Assembly: GCF_001651855.1 (NCBI RefSeq)
Contig: NZ_LNQC01000081.1
Coordinates: 1-64,000, forward strand
Reading direction: 5' to 3'
Source of the DNA: Sinorhizobium americanum
GTDB taxonomy: Bacteria > Pseudomonadota > Alphaproteobacteria > Rhizobiales > Rhizobiaceae
Length of the DNA: 64,000 nucleotides
The notes beneath the pieces were generated by a model. It did not search any database and was not told where the DNA came from. It worked only from the letters and a program-made list of their open reading frames with translations. How positions within the stretch are numbered: position 1 is the stretch's first letter; the number at the start of each line of letters is the position of its first letter. This document shows positions 63,980-64,000 of this stretch, piece by piece. Made by a program: the position numbers and the translations under genes.

Positions 63980-64000
63980 GGTTCCTCCCTGCCGCCAGCT

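Overview
The window looks like a chromosome or large replicon of a GC-rich alphaproteobacterium of the Rhizobiaceae, most likely Sinorhizobium/Ensifer or a close relative. This rests on the duplicated rhizobial-type tad (Flp pilus) gene sets, an aap-type amino-acid ABC transporter, the paa gene content, and palindromic intergenic repeats of a kind common in rhizobia. The species is not proven from the sequence.

Region 1 (1-11.4 kb) starts with the 3' end of an initiator tRNA and its terminator. A cytoplasmic multi-PAS GGDEF-EAL protein and a NarL-type response regulator follow, and then a compact five-gene chemosensory operon: cheR-TPR, cheW, mcp, cheA-REC, cheB. Its gene types are those of Wsp-like 'alternative function' systems rather than of flagellar chemotaxis. 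The CheB receiver has lost its phosphorylation residues.

Region 2 (11.4-21.1 kb) is a first tad locus: tadC, tadB, cpaF, a 53-aa Flp pilin, an isolated secretin-N-terminal-type protein, tadE, a CpaE-TadE fusion, cpaB, a prepilin peptidase, and a divergent tadG. It has no cpaC secretin and no cpaD. Region 3 (21.2-36.1 kb) is a second, fuller tad locus: prepilin peptidase, Flp pilin, cpaB, cpaC secretin, small lipoprotein, tadG, two tadE-like genes, cpaE, L,D-transpeptidase, cpaF, tadB, tadC. It also carries an AAA+ ATPase and a membrane coiled-coil protein that I do not recognise as standard tad parts, plus a TadD-like TPR lipoprotein. A 16-bp motif (CCAWCMGGCCGAATAG) recurs at seven intergenic places upstream of the response regulator, the che operon and the tad-1 genes, which suggests one shared regulon. 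A 17-bp direct repeat of the tRNA 3' end lies at 36.57 kb beside a decayed xdhC-like gene, so regions 1-3 may be an old tRNA-inserted island for surface sensing and attachment. No integrase remains in the window.

Region 4 (37.3-53.2 kb) is amino-acid catabolism. It holds an aap-type ABC transporter with RidA, a MalY/PatB-type C-S lyase and a divergent LysR regulator. An FAD amine oxidase, a bicupin, a zinc alcohol dehydrogenase and a GcvA-type LysR gene follow. After these come a frameshifted M20 amidohydrolase, an N-carbamoyl/allantoate amidohydrolase, diaminopropionate ammonia-lyase and a divergent Lrp regulator. MalY, DpaL and RidA all concern 2-aminoacrylate chemistry.

Region 5 (53.6-64 kb) is phenylacetate degradation. 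The + strand carries a TetR-type operator, a collapsed thiolase remnant, paaABCDE, a PaaA/C paralogue and paaZ. The - strand carries paaG, paaI, paaK and paaR. paaF, paaH and an intact paaJ are not in the window.
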